From NCBI RefSeq assembly GCF_900116545.1, contig NZ_FPCK01000001.1, forward strand, positions 1,426,001-1,490,000: DNA of 64,000 bases, read 5' to 3'. The notes beneath the pieces are model-generated. The model ran no database searches, was not told where the DNA came from, and saw nothing but the letters and a program-made list of their open reading frames with translations. Source of the DNA: Devosia crocina (lineage in GTDB: Bacteria; Pseudomonadota; Alphaproteobacteria; Rhizobiales; Devosiaceae). This document shows positions 53,379-62,684 of the stretch, piece after piece. Each line of letters begins with the position of its first letter. Positions within the stretch are counted from its first letter, which is position 1. Position numbers and translations under genes: made by a program.

Positions 53379-54449
53379 TTAAAGAGCCAACTCTATCTGG
53401 ATCTCCTCATCAGTCTCGGCCTGGACCAAGTTCGAGAGCGTAACGCCCAGGAGGCGGACGGGACGCGGCGGTGGAAACTCTCGGACGAGCAGGTCGTCGA
53501 CAAGACTTTCCATGTCGCCTTTCGAGCGCAGTGGGCCGGCATTGCTCTTCGAACGCGTGATCTGCTCGAAGTCGGCGAATTTGATTTTGAGGGTGACGGT
53601 GCGTCCGGCAAGTCCCCGTTTTTCGCCAGCGGCCCAGACTTTATCGATCAATGGCGCGGTCAGGCTGCGCGCCTGATCGATGGTGGAGATGTCTTCCGGA
53701 AACGTATCTTCGGCACCGATGGATTTGCGTTCACGGTTGGGTTTGACCGCGCGCTCATCGATACCGCGGCTGAGCTTCCACCAATAATCTGCCGAGCTGC
53801 CGAAGCGCTCTATAAGTTGTTCCATGGGCATGCTCGCCAAGTCCGCTCCCGTCCTGATGCCGAAGCGGTGCATCTTCTCGGCAGTCGCGGGTCCAACACC
53901 ATGGAATTTCTCAATCGGCAGAGCGGCGACGAACGCCTCGCCCTTGCCCGGCGGGATGACAAAGAAGTTGTTCGGCTTCCTGTAGCCCGAGGCCATTTTG
54001 GCAAGGAACTTGTTGTAGCTGATGCCGGCCGACGAGTTGAGGCCCGTGACCTCCTTGATGCGGGCACGAATGGCGTTTGCGACATCGGTGGCAAGTGCGA
54101 TGTTCTGTTTGTTCTCGGTGACGTCGAGATAGGCTTCGTCCAGCGAGAGAGGCTCGATGAGATCCGTGTGCTCGGCAAAAGTCTCGCGGATCTGGGCCGA
54201 GACGGCGCGGTAGACGTCGAACCGCGGTGGCACGAAAACGAGCTGCGGACATTTCCGCATCGCCGTGATCGACGGCATTGCCGATCGGACGCCAAAAGTT
54301 CGTGCCTCATAGCTCGCGGCGGCAACGACGCCACGCTTCGCGCCATGTCCGACGGCAACGGGCTTGCCGCGCAAGTCCGCATTGTCGCGCTGCTCCACGG
54401 ACGCGTAAAAAGCGTCCATGTCGATATGAATGATCTTTCGAACCGTCAT
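53379..54449 (-). CDS. dinB: DNA polymerase IV (DinB, Y-family)
   Basis: The 356-aa translesion polymerase has catalytic acidic motifs IDMDAFYASVEQ and SLDEAYLDVT, the helix-hairpin-helix region (FHGVGPATAEKMHRFGI) and a little-finger domain. The C terminus IQIELAL may be a weak beta-clamp motif. A strong GGAAGGAG precedes the ATG. It follows dnaE2 and a Cys-rich gene on the same strand and would be induced with them. Confidence 0.93.
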   Translation of the reverse strand: MTVRKIIHIDMDAFYASVEQRDNADLRGKPVAVGHGAKRGVVAAASYEARTFGVRSAMPSITAMRKCPQLVFVPPRFDVYRAVSAQIRETFAEHTDLIEPLSLDEAYLDVTENKQNIALATDVANAIRARIKEVTGLNSSAGISYNKFLAKMASGYRKPNNFFVIPPGKGEAFVAALPIEKFHGVGPATAEKMHRFGIRTGADLASMPMEQLIERFGSSADYWWKLSRGIDERAVKPNRERKSIGAEDTFPEDISTIDQARSLTAPLIDKVWAAGEKRGLAGRTVTLKIKFADFEQITRSKSNAGPLRSKGDMESLVDDLLVREFPPPRPVRLLGVTLSNLVQAETDEEIQIELAL

Positions 54450-54504
54450 CGATCGCTCCTTCCGAGCGAGACTGCAGCACGACCACGCCGCCCTTTGTCA
54501 GCAG

Positions 54505-54894
54505 TCATCGGCCGAACTTCCTGCCCCCCTTGCGTTTGCCGACCCATGGCATCTCGTCCGCTATATGGACCTCGCGCGCACGTTGCAGGGCAATCAGTTC
54601 CTCGGCCGGCAGGGGCACCGTTCCGGCACCGTGCGTCCCCGAGAACTCGGGCCGTTTGCCGGCGTGACCCAGGGCGAAGGTGGGATGGGACCAGCCGCAG
54701 ATCGAGCATCTCAACCGGCCCGCCAGATAGTCCCGTCCCTGATAGAAATCGAATCCCCAACCTAGATGGAAAGCGAGACGATCAAGTGCAAGCTGGGCAT
54801 CATGGCTGCAGACCCAGTAATGCGAGCAATAGGCATGGATGGCTCGATGCGTGTCGTGGAAATCCTGCAGGGTTCTGATCGGCCGCATAGGCAT
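54505..54894 (-). CDS. Cys-rich small protein between dnaE2 and dinB
   Basis: The 129-aa protein has paired Cys/His residues (YCSHYWVCSH and RCSICGWSH) suggesting a zinc-binding site, then a basic C terminus (GKRKGGRKFGR). No named family is recognised. Its ATG overlaps the dnaE2 stop, so it is coupled to the polymerase and may help it act on DNA. It takes the place where imuB would be expected in many alphaproteobacterial mutagenesis operons. Confidence 0.65.
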   Translation of the reverse strand: MPMRPIRTLQDFHDTHRAIHAYCSHYWVCSHDAQLALDRLAFHLGWGFDFYQGRDYLAGRLRCSICGWSHPTFALGHAGKRPEFSGTHGAGTVPLPAEELIALQRAREVHIADEMPWVGKRKGGRKFGR

Positions 54895-57800
54895 CAGTGG
54901 AAGTTCCGACCCGCAGGCAGAGCATCGAGAAGTCGCTTGGCGACCGCAGCCTCGTATTGCTCCTGCTCTCTGTTCCGACCTTTGGGACCACCGGTCTTGC
55001 CCTCGTCGGCCCTTGCGATTGTGCGATCGCCGATCGATACTCCACCGGCTATTGCGGCCATGTTCGATGTCAGGTCGACGAACTTCTCGGCTATGACATG
55101 GATGACGATGCCTTCGCGCTGCAGCTTGCCTTGAACGCCAAGCACCCGAGCGCCGAGGACGACGCGCCGATTGGCCTCGAAGACCTTGGGCCAGACAATG
55201 ATGTTGACGACGCCTGTCTCGTCTTCGAGCGTCGCGAAAATGACGCCACTCGCAGTGCCCGGCCGTTGCCTGACCAGCACGAGCCCGGCGACATTGACGC
55301 GCCGGCCCGGTTCGGCGATGCGCAGTTCGTCCGCGACCATCACACGTCGCGCTGCCAGGTTCTCGCGAAGGAAGCTCATGGGGTGGGCTTTTAGCGAGAT
55401 CGAGAGCGACCGGTAATCGTGGATGACTTCCTCACCCAAGAGCATAGGCGGCAGATGACTCTCGTCGTCCTTGATAGGAGCCGGCGCGCCTGCAGCCACA
55501 AACAGTGGCAGGGTCTCTGCGCCATGGTTGCCGATAAGGCCGCGGATTGACCACATGGCGTCACGGCGGGATAGGCCCAAAGACTGGAAAGCATCGGCTT
55601 CAGCCAGAACGATGAGGATCTTCGGCGACAATCCAGTTCGCAGCCAGAGATCGCGGATGCTGTCGTAGCCGCCGCGGCGTTTGGCGACAATGAGATTGGC
55701 ATGATCGGTCCTGAGCCCTCCTACCAGATTGAAGCCCAGGCGAATGGCCATGTTGCCCCAAATGTCTTCGGCCATTTCTACATGACGCGGCGCAAGGGTG
55801 AGCCCCGCCTGATTGGTCCGCTCCATGACGACTTCGAGATCGCTGAGGTTGATGTCGACAGGTCGAACGTCGACACCATGTGCCTGGGCGTCGCTGATGA
55901 TCTGGGCCGGCGCGTAAAAGCCCATGGGCTGGGAGTTAAGGAGCGCCGCGCCGAAAACATCGGGATAGTGGCACTTGAGCCAACAGGAAACGTAGACCAG
56001 GAGCGCAAAGCTGGCCGCGTGGCTCTCGGGAAAACCATAGGATCCGAAGCCTTCTATCTGGCGAAAGCAGGCTTCGGCAAAGTCCTTTTCGTAGCCGCGT
56101 TCGAGCATGCCGTTGATAAACTTGTCCTTGAATATGCCGACGCCGCCCGTGCGCTTGAACGTTGCCATGGCCCGGCGGAGTTTGTCGGCCTCCCCCGGCG
56201 TGAAGCCGCCGGCGACGATAGCAATCTTCATGGCCTGTTCCTGGAACAGGGGAACGCCATAGGTTTTCTTGAGCACCTGTTCGAGTTCGGGTGACGGGTA
56301 GACGGTCGGCTCCAGCCCCTGCCGACGCTTGAGATAGGGATGGACCATGTCGCCCTGGATGGGCCCGGGTCTAACGATCGCCACGTCGATGATCAGATCA
56401 TAGAACTCGGACGGCTTGAGCCGCGGCAGCATGGACATCTGCGCCCGGCTCTCGATCTGGAAGACGCCTATCGTGTCGGCGCGATGGGTCATTCGATAGA
56501 CGCGCGGATCCTCCTGCGGCACTGTCGCCAAGGTCAGGCTTTGACCATAGTGCTGACGGATCAGGTTGAAGGCGCGCCGGATACAGCTGAGCATCCCGAG
56601 AGCGAGAACGTCGACCTTGAGGATGCCGAGTTCATCGAGATCGTCCTTGTTCCACTCGATGACCGTTCGGTCTTCCATGGCGGCGTTGGAAATGGGCACC
56701 AGGTGGTCGAGGCGATCTCGGGTGATGACGAAGCCGCCGACATGCTGGCCGAGGTGTCTCGGGAAGCCGTAGAGTTCATGGGCCAAAGCCATGACCATGG
56801 CGATGGTGCGGTCATTGGGGTCGATGCCGATCTGGCGCATCCGGTCTTCTGGAATGTCGATGCTGCCCCAGCCCCAGTTGAGACCGCTGATCATCGAGAT
56901 CGTGTCGTCGCTCAGGCCGAAAACCTTGCCAACATCTCGAATGGCGCCCTTGGCCCGATAGGTGATGACGTTGGCAGTCAGGCCAGCACGATGGCGACCG
57001 TACTTCTGGTAGATGTACTGCATCACCTCTTCGCGCCGCTCGTGCTCGAAGTCGACGTCGATGTCGGGTGGCTCATCTCGTTCGGTGGAAACGAAGCGTT
57101 CAAAGAGAAGGTCGACCAGCATGGGGTCGACCTCGGTGATGCCGAGGCAGAAGCAGACGGCCGAGTTTGCGGCAGATCCCCTGCCCTGGCAGAGAATGCC
57201 GCGTTCCTGGCGGGCGAAGCGGACAATGTCGTGGACCGTGAGAAAATACGGCGCATAGCCCATCTCGGCAATCAGCGCGAGCTCGTGCGCGAGACCCTTC
57301 TGGACCTTCTCTGGAACGCCATCGGGGTATCGTGAACGGGCGCCGTCATAAGAGAGGCGCTCCAAAGTCTGTTGTGCCGTCTCGCCATTGCCGACGGTCT
57401 CCTCGGGGTAAATGTACCTGAGCTGGTCGAGGCTGAACGAAATCAATGACAGGAAGCGGTTGGTCTCTGCCAAGGCGGCTGGATAGCCGCGAAACAAGCG
57501 AGCCATTTCCTCGGGAGGATGGATGAACCGTTCGGCATTGGCAGCCAACCGAAATCCGGCCCGGTCGACGGTGACATGCTCTCGGATACAGGTGAGCACG
57601 TCCTGCAAGATCTGCCGGCCCGGCTCATGGTAGAGCGGATCCATGCTGGCGAGCAGAGGAACTCTTGCCGTCAAAGCCGTTCGCGCAAGATGGTTGAGCC
57701 TTGCGGTATCCACGCCGTCAAACCGGTAATAAGCGGCTAACCAGACGCGCCCTGGCGCAGCTTCCTGTAGGCATCCGGCGATGGCACCGTCTTCCTCGAT

Positions 57801-58217
57801 TTGATCCTGACGCGGTACGACGATCATCAACTGACCCTCGGAGTAGTCCACGAGGTCCTCTTTCGTCAGACGGCACTCACCCTTGGGCGCACGCCTGTTG
57901 CCCACCGTCAGCAAGGCGCTCAATCTCCCATAGGCGTCGCGATCCGTCGGGTAGACGGCGACATCTGGCGTTCCGTCCGAGAACACGATGCGAGCGCCAA
58001 CCACGAGCCGGAACTGCGGATGGTCCTTTGCCAAATCGCGAGCGGCGGCAAAGGCGCGGACCACGCCTGAAAGACTGTTGCGGTCGCAAATGCCGATACC
58101 CGACAGCCCGAGCCCAGCAGCCTGTCCCACCATCTCGAACGGGTGAGACGCTCCGCGCAAAAATGAGAAATTCGTCGCCGCGAGAAGCTCGGCGTAAGGT
58201 TTGGCAGAACGCTGCAT
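54894..58217 (-). CDS. dnaE2: Error-prone DNA polymerase DnaE2
   Basis: The 1107-aa C-family polymerase has an N-terminal PHP domain (FSFLRGASHPFEMV, GICDRNSLSGVVRA), the palm aspartates in PDIDVDFEHERR, the fingers, the helix-hairpin-helix and OB regions, and the typical C-terminal end (GRNFH). DnaE2 carries out damage-induced mutagenesis. A perfect LexA box lies 31 bp upstream. It opens an operon with the Cys-rich gene and dinB. imuA and imuB are absent from this locus. Confidence 0.94.
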   Translation of the reverse strand: MQRSAKPYAELLAATNFSFLRGASHPFEMVGQAAGLGLSGIGICDRNSLSGVVRAFAAARDLAKDHPQFRLVVGARIVFSDGTPDVAVYPTDRDAYGRLSALLTVGNRRAPKGECRLTKEDLVDYSEGQLMIVVPRQDQIEEDGAIAGCLQEAAPGRVWLAAYYRFDGVDTARLNHLARTALTARVPLLASMDPLYHEPGRQILQDVLTCIREHVTVDRAGFRLAANAERFIHPPEEMARLFRGYPAALAETNRFLSLISFSLDQLRYIYPEETVGNGETAQQTLERLSYDGARSRYPDGVPEKVQKGLAHELALIAEMGYAPYFLTVHDIVRFARQERGILCQGRGSAANSAVCFCLGITEVDPMLVDLLFERFVSTERDEPPDIDVDFEHERREEVMQYIYQKYGRHRAGLTANVITYRAKGAIRDVGKVFGLSDDTISMISGLNWGWGSIDIPEDRMRQIGIDPNDRTIAMVMALAHELYGFPRHLGQHVGGFVITRDRLDHLVPISNAAMEDRTVIEWNKDDLDELGILKVDVLALGMLSCIRRAFNLIRQHYGQSLTLATVPQEDPRVYRMTHRADTIGVFQIESRAQMSMLPRLKPSEFYDLIIDVAIVRPGPIQGDMVHPYLKRRQGLEPTVYPSPELEQVLKKTYGVPLFQEQAMKIAIVAGGFTPGEADKLRRAMATFKRTGGVGIFKDKFINGMLERGYEKDFAEACFRQIEGFGSYGFPESHAASFALLVYVSCWLKCHYPDVFGAALLNSQPMGFYAPAQIISDAQAHGVDVRPVDINLSDLEVVMERTNQAGLTLAPRHVEMAEDIWGNMAIRLGFNLVGGLRTDHANLIVAKRRGGYDSIRDLWLRTGLSPKILIVLAEADAFQSLGLSRRDAMWSIRGLIGNHGAETLPLFVAAGAPAPIKDDESHLPPMLLGEEVIHDYRSLSISLKAHPMSFLRENLAARRVMVADELRIAEPGRRVNVAGLVLVRQRPGTASGVIFATLEDETGVVNIIVWPKVFEANRRVVLGARVLGVQGKLQREGIVIHVIAEKFVDLTSNMAAIAGGVSIGDRTIARADEGKTGGPKGRNREQEQYEAAVAKRLLDALPAGRNFH

Positions 58218-58247
58218 AGCGAGGCAAGTCGGAATCGAGTTCGTTAC

Positions 58248-58262
58248 GTTCCGTCTTTGTTC
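58248..58262 (-). promoter_or_regulatory. LexA (SOS) box upstream of dnaE2
   Basis: GTTCCGTCTTTGTTC is a perfect alphaproteobacterial SOS box (GTTC-N7-GTTC). It lies 31 bp before the dnaE2 start, as expected for LexA repression. Confidence 0.88.
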
Positions 58263-58282
58263 TCATTTGACTCGGTGGACGG

Positions 58283-58564
58283 TCAAGGAGTCGTGCGCGT
58301 CACTTGCAACAGTGGATAACGCGTGGAAAAGGTGGCCTGCCCTATCCCGCAAGCCGGCTCATTTTGGCGAGATAATTCAATTGCCCGAAGGTCGCTGCAG
58401 TCGTCGCCAAGTTGTCGGAGCAGGAACAAGATGTCGAGCGCCCTCGCCTCGGCGCATTCGTCGTCGCGACGACGTTGGGGTATGCGCTGCAATTGGCCGA
58501 AGAGATTACGCAGGCGCCTGATCTCACGCTCGGTATCGAGTGGTGAGATGGCCAGCGTCATCAA
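58283..58564 (-). CDS. Small unknown ORF, 93 aa
   Basis: The product is charged and helical (SPLDTEREIRRLRNLFGQLQ, then ARALDILFLLRQLGDD). ATGs at 58564 and 58561 overlap the stop of the 61-aa frame upstream. No family is recognised. The LexA box lies after its stop, so it is outside the SOS-controlled transcript start. Confidence 0.45.
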   Translation of the reverse strand: MMTLAISPLDTEREIRRLRNLFGQLQRIPQRRRDDECAEARALDILFLLRQLGDDCSDLRAIELSRQNEPACGIGQATFSTRYPLLQVTRTTP

Positions 58565-58746
58565 TTCAACTCCACCATCGTCGAGGCAATGGCCTCATCG
58601 ATATGGTCCTCTATTTCGAGAAAGAGCGCATCTATGACTGCATGTCGTTCCAAGGTGGTAATCGCTTGGTCGGCACCGACGTTGAGCGTGAAGCCGCGCA
58701 GCTTGTGATCGCTCCTGAGCGCGAAGCCGATCCGGAACTCAATCAT
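58561..58746 (-). CDS. Small unknown ORF, 61 aa
   Basis: The frame (start MIEFRIGFALRSDHKLRG) overlaps the next one by 4 bp, suggesting a coupled pair. The composition is protein-like, and no family or strong ribosome-binding site is seen. Confidence 0.42.
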   Translation of the reverse strand: MIEFRIGFALRSDHKLRGFTLNVGADQAITTLERHAVIDALFLEIEDHIDEAIASTMVELN

Positions 58747-58921
58747 CCCGGCAGGTGCTTACCAAGCGCATCCAGGATGTTGTCCGCCGTCGGTAATCCT
58801 CGATAAGCCAGGCGACATTATGCCTGCCGTTGGATGGATGGCCGTCTGCTTGCACCCGCTTCCGCCAAACGTTTGGCCGCCCCTGGGCTCTAGGAGTTGG
58901 TATCGTTCCAGAAAAGTGGGA

Positions 58922-60322
58922 TTAGTCGACATGGACGCGGACGTCATGTCCGAGTGCCCGGAGCGCCTTGCTCGTTCGACCATTGCGTGGCGGGTAGACA
59001 TCTGGAAGCGCCCAACCGACGATCTCACCGAGCGAACTTACGCCGAGCAGCTCGATACGGCGCTTCGGGTCGTTCATTGCGTCCCAGAGCCGATGCGGGA
59101 CCTCCGCGCCCGATCCGCCGTACAGGATAAAGTCCAGGGTGGAGAGGACGGGATTTCCGCCCCGCTCGGGTGCGCGATAGATGTGACGCGCCAACGCGTT
59201 GACCTTTTCGGGGATCGTATATTTGGGCCCGTCTTTCAGACCAACCTTCAGGTTTCTCACGCGGCGGGCATACTCGCTGGCAGCGTGTATGCCACCTAGG
59301 GCCGTAACGAATTCGTCCTCGGTCAGACGCGCCAGGTTCCCCTCGGAGAAGGCCTTTCGCAGCATAGGCGCGACAGTGTTCAGGGTACGGTTTTCATGTG
59401 ATGAAGAAGGTAGCTTTTTCCAGATTTCCATGGCCGCAGTGACGGCGGCGTCTGGATCGTCCCGGTTCGCGGCAAAGAGCAACTCATAGTTCGACCGCCC
59501 GCGTTCGCCTATGACATCATTATAGTAGTAGGCATGAAGGAACTGATCGGCCTGAGCGCCCAGCGGGACGTCGTCCCCAATCCAAGTCGGGCGGACTTTC
59601 TTGTCGGAGATCGCGGCGCCAATGTTGCGGATGGTTTGAAGCGTACTGGCCCATTCGTCCAGGAACTCCTGCCTCTCCCTCTCCTTGGCCGTCTTCCTGC
59701 CGACGCGCGCGAGGCCATCCCAATGCGGCACCAGCGTGGTGTTCAGGAAAGCGTCGTCCGCCGATCTCTGTTCCTTCTTTCGTCGTGATAACTCGGAGTT
59801 TCGCTTCCTCAACAAGTCCATCAATTCACTGGTCAACGGAGCCGCGTGCTTGTCGATCTCGGAGAACATGATCTCCAGGTGCCGATCATGTCCCTCCTCG
59901 GACATCTCGGCTTCGGTCAGGAAAACACCAGCTTCAACATTGTTCCACCAGGCACTTTGAGTGAGATTGGCAGACCCGATATACGCGCCGAAACCGCGCC
60001 ACCAAATGACTTTCGGATGAAATTTGCGGACTAGCTGGCAGGTGTAGCGTCCAGACCGCCGGGCGAAAAAGGCCTCGAGGACAGGTATACTGACCGGCAC
60101 CTGATCGTCAAAACGTCCCCAATAGCGCAATGGAATTGCGTTATCCCAACACCAATCAAACAGGAGTTCGCTTTCGGTTGCGTAGGCAACCGCGGCGTCG
60201 ACCCGAGCGGTCTCATCCTTGGCCACTTCCAATAGGTCACGGAGGTACCGGCCGTTCAACCCGTTCAAAATCAACTTCAAATCGCGCTCCCAAAAACCAT
60301 CGTCCCGCTGGCCCAATATCAC
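58922..60322 (-). CDS. Phospholipase D-like (HKD) domain protein, third gene of candidate defence operon
   Basis: The 466-aa protein has one PLD-like motif: His102 and Lys104 in KFHPKV, then GSANLT at 116-121. This is the form found in HKD nucleases and in helicase-linked defence nucleases. Half of an HKD site per chain implies dimerisation. The C-terminal 300 residues are unassigned. GTG 60322 was chosen because it forms a GTGA overlap with the upstream HEPN gene stop; an in-frame start at 60385 would overlap by 66 bp. Confidence 0.78.
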   Translation of the reverse strand: MILGQRDDGFWERDLKLILNGLNGRYLRDLLEVAKDETARVDAAVAYATESELLFDWCWDNAIPLRYWGRFDDQVPVSIPVLEAFFARRSGRYTCQLVRKFHPKVIWWRGFGAYIGSANLTQSAWWNNVEAGVFLTEAEMSEEGHDRHLEIMFSEIDKHAAPLTSELMDLLRKRNSELSRRKKEQRSADDAFLNTTLVPHWDGLARVGRKTAKERERQEFLDEWASTLQTIRNIGAAISDKKVRPTWIGDDVPLGAQADQFLHAYYYNDVIGERGRSNYELLFAANRDDPDAAVTAAMEIWKKLPSSSHENRTLNTVAPMLRKAFSEGNLARLTEDEFVTALGGIHAASEYARRVRNLKVGLKDGPKYTIPEKVNALARHIYRAPERGGNPVLSTLDFILYGGSGAEVPHRLWDAMNDPKRRIELLGVSSLGEIVGWALPDVYPPRNGRTSKALRALGHDVRVHVD

Positions 60323-61524
60323 CCGTGCCGATGTGACCTCGCTGCCGCGCGCTCCACCTGGTCGCGGATCTCGGGCTGCAACCATCGATAAAGCACCTGT
60401 CGTACGGTCTCTTCGAGACGATAGACGTCGAATTCTTCGAGCCGCGCTTGGCTGCCGCCTCCCCAGGCCGAGAAATCGCTATGCAGCAACCAGGCGCCAT
60501 GCGCGATCTTTGATCGAAGCCGATAGAATTGGTCCTTCGCTTCGGTATTGCTCTGGAGCACTGCATCGAGCAGCGTCTGGAACCCGCGCACAGCCGCGCT
60601 GATATTTCCGCAGGTCGGACAGGGCGGGACCCGCGACTTTGGCGAAAGCGCTTCCAATGCCGTCACCAGTGCGACGATGCCCGATGACATCGAAACCTTT
60701 TTCAGGTCCGCGTACCTGCTGAACCAGTGAGCCGCGATGTCGAACCGGTCCCGATCGGCTTCCGACATTGCGTGATAGCAGTCGAGGGATGTTTCGATAT
60801 CGTCCGGAAGCGAGAACCCCGACAGCGTCTCCGCGAACCCACCATAATAGGTTTGCGCCGGTGATCGCCGCATCGGCGGATAAAGGGCCCGTTCTAAAAA
60901 GCGCGGACCGCTCGGGACGGGATGGTAGTACCCGGCCTGAAGATATTGCGTTTCGCCGCGCGGCCCCATGACCCACACCTTCTCGTGCGACGGCCTGACG
61001 AAGACGCCAGAGATGAAAAGCACGTTGAGGAGGGAGAGCAGTTTCGACTCCGCTTTTGCTCGCCGATGCGCGTCGATCGACATGTTCGCGGAACCCATAT
61101 AGGTGAACTCGAAGACGAACGGCCATTCCGCCATCGCTTGCGCTGGTACGGGGGAACCGATCGGGACGGGGACGATCTGGAAGTAATCCTTGTACTTGTA
61201 GGCCGATCTCACCGGTGCGTTCGTGAATGCGACCTGCCGGTAATGCACGTAGGTGCTCGTCGAAGCCAGCTTCGTCAATGCCGTCTCGATCGCCTCAATG
61301 TCGCTATCCTTCAAGCCCGGCCCCGCAATAGCGTCGCGCGGGCGCCTGTCCTCCCCCAGGAGCAAGGTCAGCGCCACATCGGGCACGAAAAGGCCAAGAT
61401 GGGAGAATTCCACGTGTCCGTCGTCCGTCCAGCTCGAATGACCGAAATGGGAGGCAATCACCTCCTCGATCTCATCAAGCGCAAGCTTCGTCGCGGTCAG
61501 TCGCTGAAATATCGTAGAAGCCAT
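60319..61524 (-). CDS. ApeA-like HEPN protein, second gene of candidate defence operon
   Basis: The 401-aa protein has a C-terminal HEPN-like region with a CPTCG zinc-like pair and LRSKIAHG (Arg337-x4-His342), the RNase motif of HEPN effectors such as ApeA. The N-terminal part is unassigned. GAGGA precedes the ATG. It lies 12 bp after the DUF3883 gene and overlaps the PLD-like gene, so all three are made from one message. Confidence 0.75.
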   Translation of the reverse strand: MASTIFQRLTATKLALDEIEEVIASHFGHSSWTDDGHVEFSHLGLFVPDVALTLLLGEDRRPRDAIAGPGLKDSDIEAIETALTKLASTSTYVHYRQVAFTNAPVRSAYKYKDYFQIVPVPIGSPVPAQAMAEWPFVFEFTYMGSANMSIDAHRRAKAESKLLSLLNVLFISGVFVRPSHEKVWVMGPRGETQYLQAGYYHPVPSGPRFLERALYPPMRRSPAQTYYGGFAETLSGFSLPDDIETSLDCYHAMSEADRDRFDIAAHWFSRYADLKKVSMSSGIVALVTALEALSPKSRVPPCPTCGNISAAVRGFQTLLDAVLQSNTEAKDQFYRLRSKIAHGAWLLHSDFSAWGGGSQARLEEFDVYRLEETVRQVLYRWLQPEIRDQVERAAARSHRHG

Positions 61525-61536
61525 CGTTCCTCGGTT

Positions 61537-62373
61537 TCACGCAGCAGGTTCTGCCCGCCATGTTTCCGGGTTCAGTTGTAATACCGATCCCAACGGCGGC
61601 CGGACCGTGAAGATCTTGGGTTGCTGCGCGAAAATGTAGACCCGGTATAGGTACCAATGGTCCGACCGTTCTTCCGCAACCTCCAGCTCGTTGCGCGTCA
61701 TGAAGAACGGCGTATGCGCTGCGCCATTGGTGGTCTTCACCTCGATAAGACGCTCTCGGCCATCCCTATCAAACGACCGCACGTCGAAGCCGGCGCCGTC
61801 ACCGTCTTCCATCGCCACCCAACGCACCCTGTTCGCGAGGTCAGACCGATCCTCGGCTATAAGACGCTGGTGCTCGACTTTGACCACAAACTCCTCACCC
61901 GCGCGACCGAGCCGCCTGTTTCGGAAATCACGCTCAACTGGATCGAACTTTCGCACTAGCCGCTCGAAAGTTGGGCGCCGGGGCCGCGATGTCCGCACAG
62001 GGACGTCAGTGAATGTATCGTCGGAGATCTTGGGCGCGGCTGGCATCAAGACTGGCTGTTCTTCCACGATCTCGCGATGGCCACTCAAGTACCGGTCCAC
62101 TGCGTCGACGAGGGCGTCTTGGTAGTTCGGTGCCGGCTTGTACCCCCATATCCAGGGAAGGCCCAACTCCTGAAGAACTGCAGAAATGTTGCGGTGCTTG
62201 AACTCGATCGATGCGGCCGATCGGCCGGTCATGTGCATAAGCGCCAAACGATGATGGGTTTTCACGTAAGGTCGTTTCGCCAGCTCATCTCCCAGCATGC
62301 CGAAATAATCGGCGATGATGGCATCTAGCTCGATCGCGCTCCAGTTTTCACCCGGTCTGCTCTGTTCGGCCAT
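61537..62373 (-). CDS. DUF3883 nuclease-like protein, first gene of candidate defence operon
   Basis: The 278-aa protein has a C-terminal DUF3883 domain with a PD-(D/E)xK pattern: GEEF near 160, GFDVRSFD (Asp197) and IEVKTT (Glu211-x-Lys213), followed by TPFFMTRNELEVA. DUF3883 domains are found in restriction and other anti-phage proteins. The N-terminal 120 residues resemble a DNA-reading helical region. ATG 62373 follows GGGGG. It heads the operon with the HEPN and PLD-like genes. Confidence 0.8.
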   Translation of the reverse strand: MAEQSRPGENWSAIELDAIIADYFGMLGDELAKRPYVKTHHRLALMHMTGRSAASIEFKHRNISAVLQELGLPWIWGYKPAPNYQDALVDAVDRYLSGHREIVEEQPVLMPAAPKISDDTFTDVPVRTSRPRRPTFERLVRKFDPVERDFRNRRLGRAGEEFVVKVEHQRLIAEDRSDLANRVRWVAMEDGDGAGFDVRSFDRDGRERLIEVKTTNGAAHTPFFMTRNELEVAEERSDHWYLYRVYIFAQQPKIFTVRPPLGSVLQLNPETWRAEPAA

Positions 62374-62684
62374 GGTACCCCCGCGAACCAGAATGCCTCA
62401 GTTCGCCCTTGGCGAGAAGCTGTTGTCTGCACTGTAAAATCTCGGGATATGTGCGTTGGGATCATGCGAACTCAGTCCGCCAACCTGCGTCACGATGTGG
62501 CGAACCCTCCCGCTAGGTCACGAGTGCTACGCGCACGCTCGGTCACCCCCGGGCATTATTCGGACTTCCGCCGCCAACTTTGCGTTCGCGCCCGGTATGG
62601 CCGCGGCCTCGAAATTGAAGAGGGCCTCCTTGCGGAGGCCCCCCAACCCGCGAACATCGAGGTTACGGCCCATCAGACGCGGTC
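62374..62684. other. Intergenic region with promoter of the DUF3883 operon
   Basis: No gene is supported in this 311-bp stretch. It should contain the promoter of the minus-strand DUF3883 operon and the terminator of the upstream DUF6634-like gene. No clear -35/-10 pair was recognised. Confidence 0.4.
62622..62641 (-). terminator. Hairpin terminator after DUF6634-like gene
   Basis: GGGCCTCC and GGAGGCCC form a perfect 8-bp stem around TTGC. On the minus strand it is followed by TCTTCAATTT. Confidence 0.6.

Noticed and set aside
61574..61592. GTTGTAA word as a possible inverted TnsB site marking the other transposon end
   Set aside because: Only the core matches, the CATTTGAG part is missing, there is a single copy, and it lies inside the coding sequence of the DUF3883 gene.
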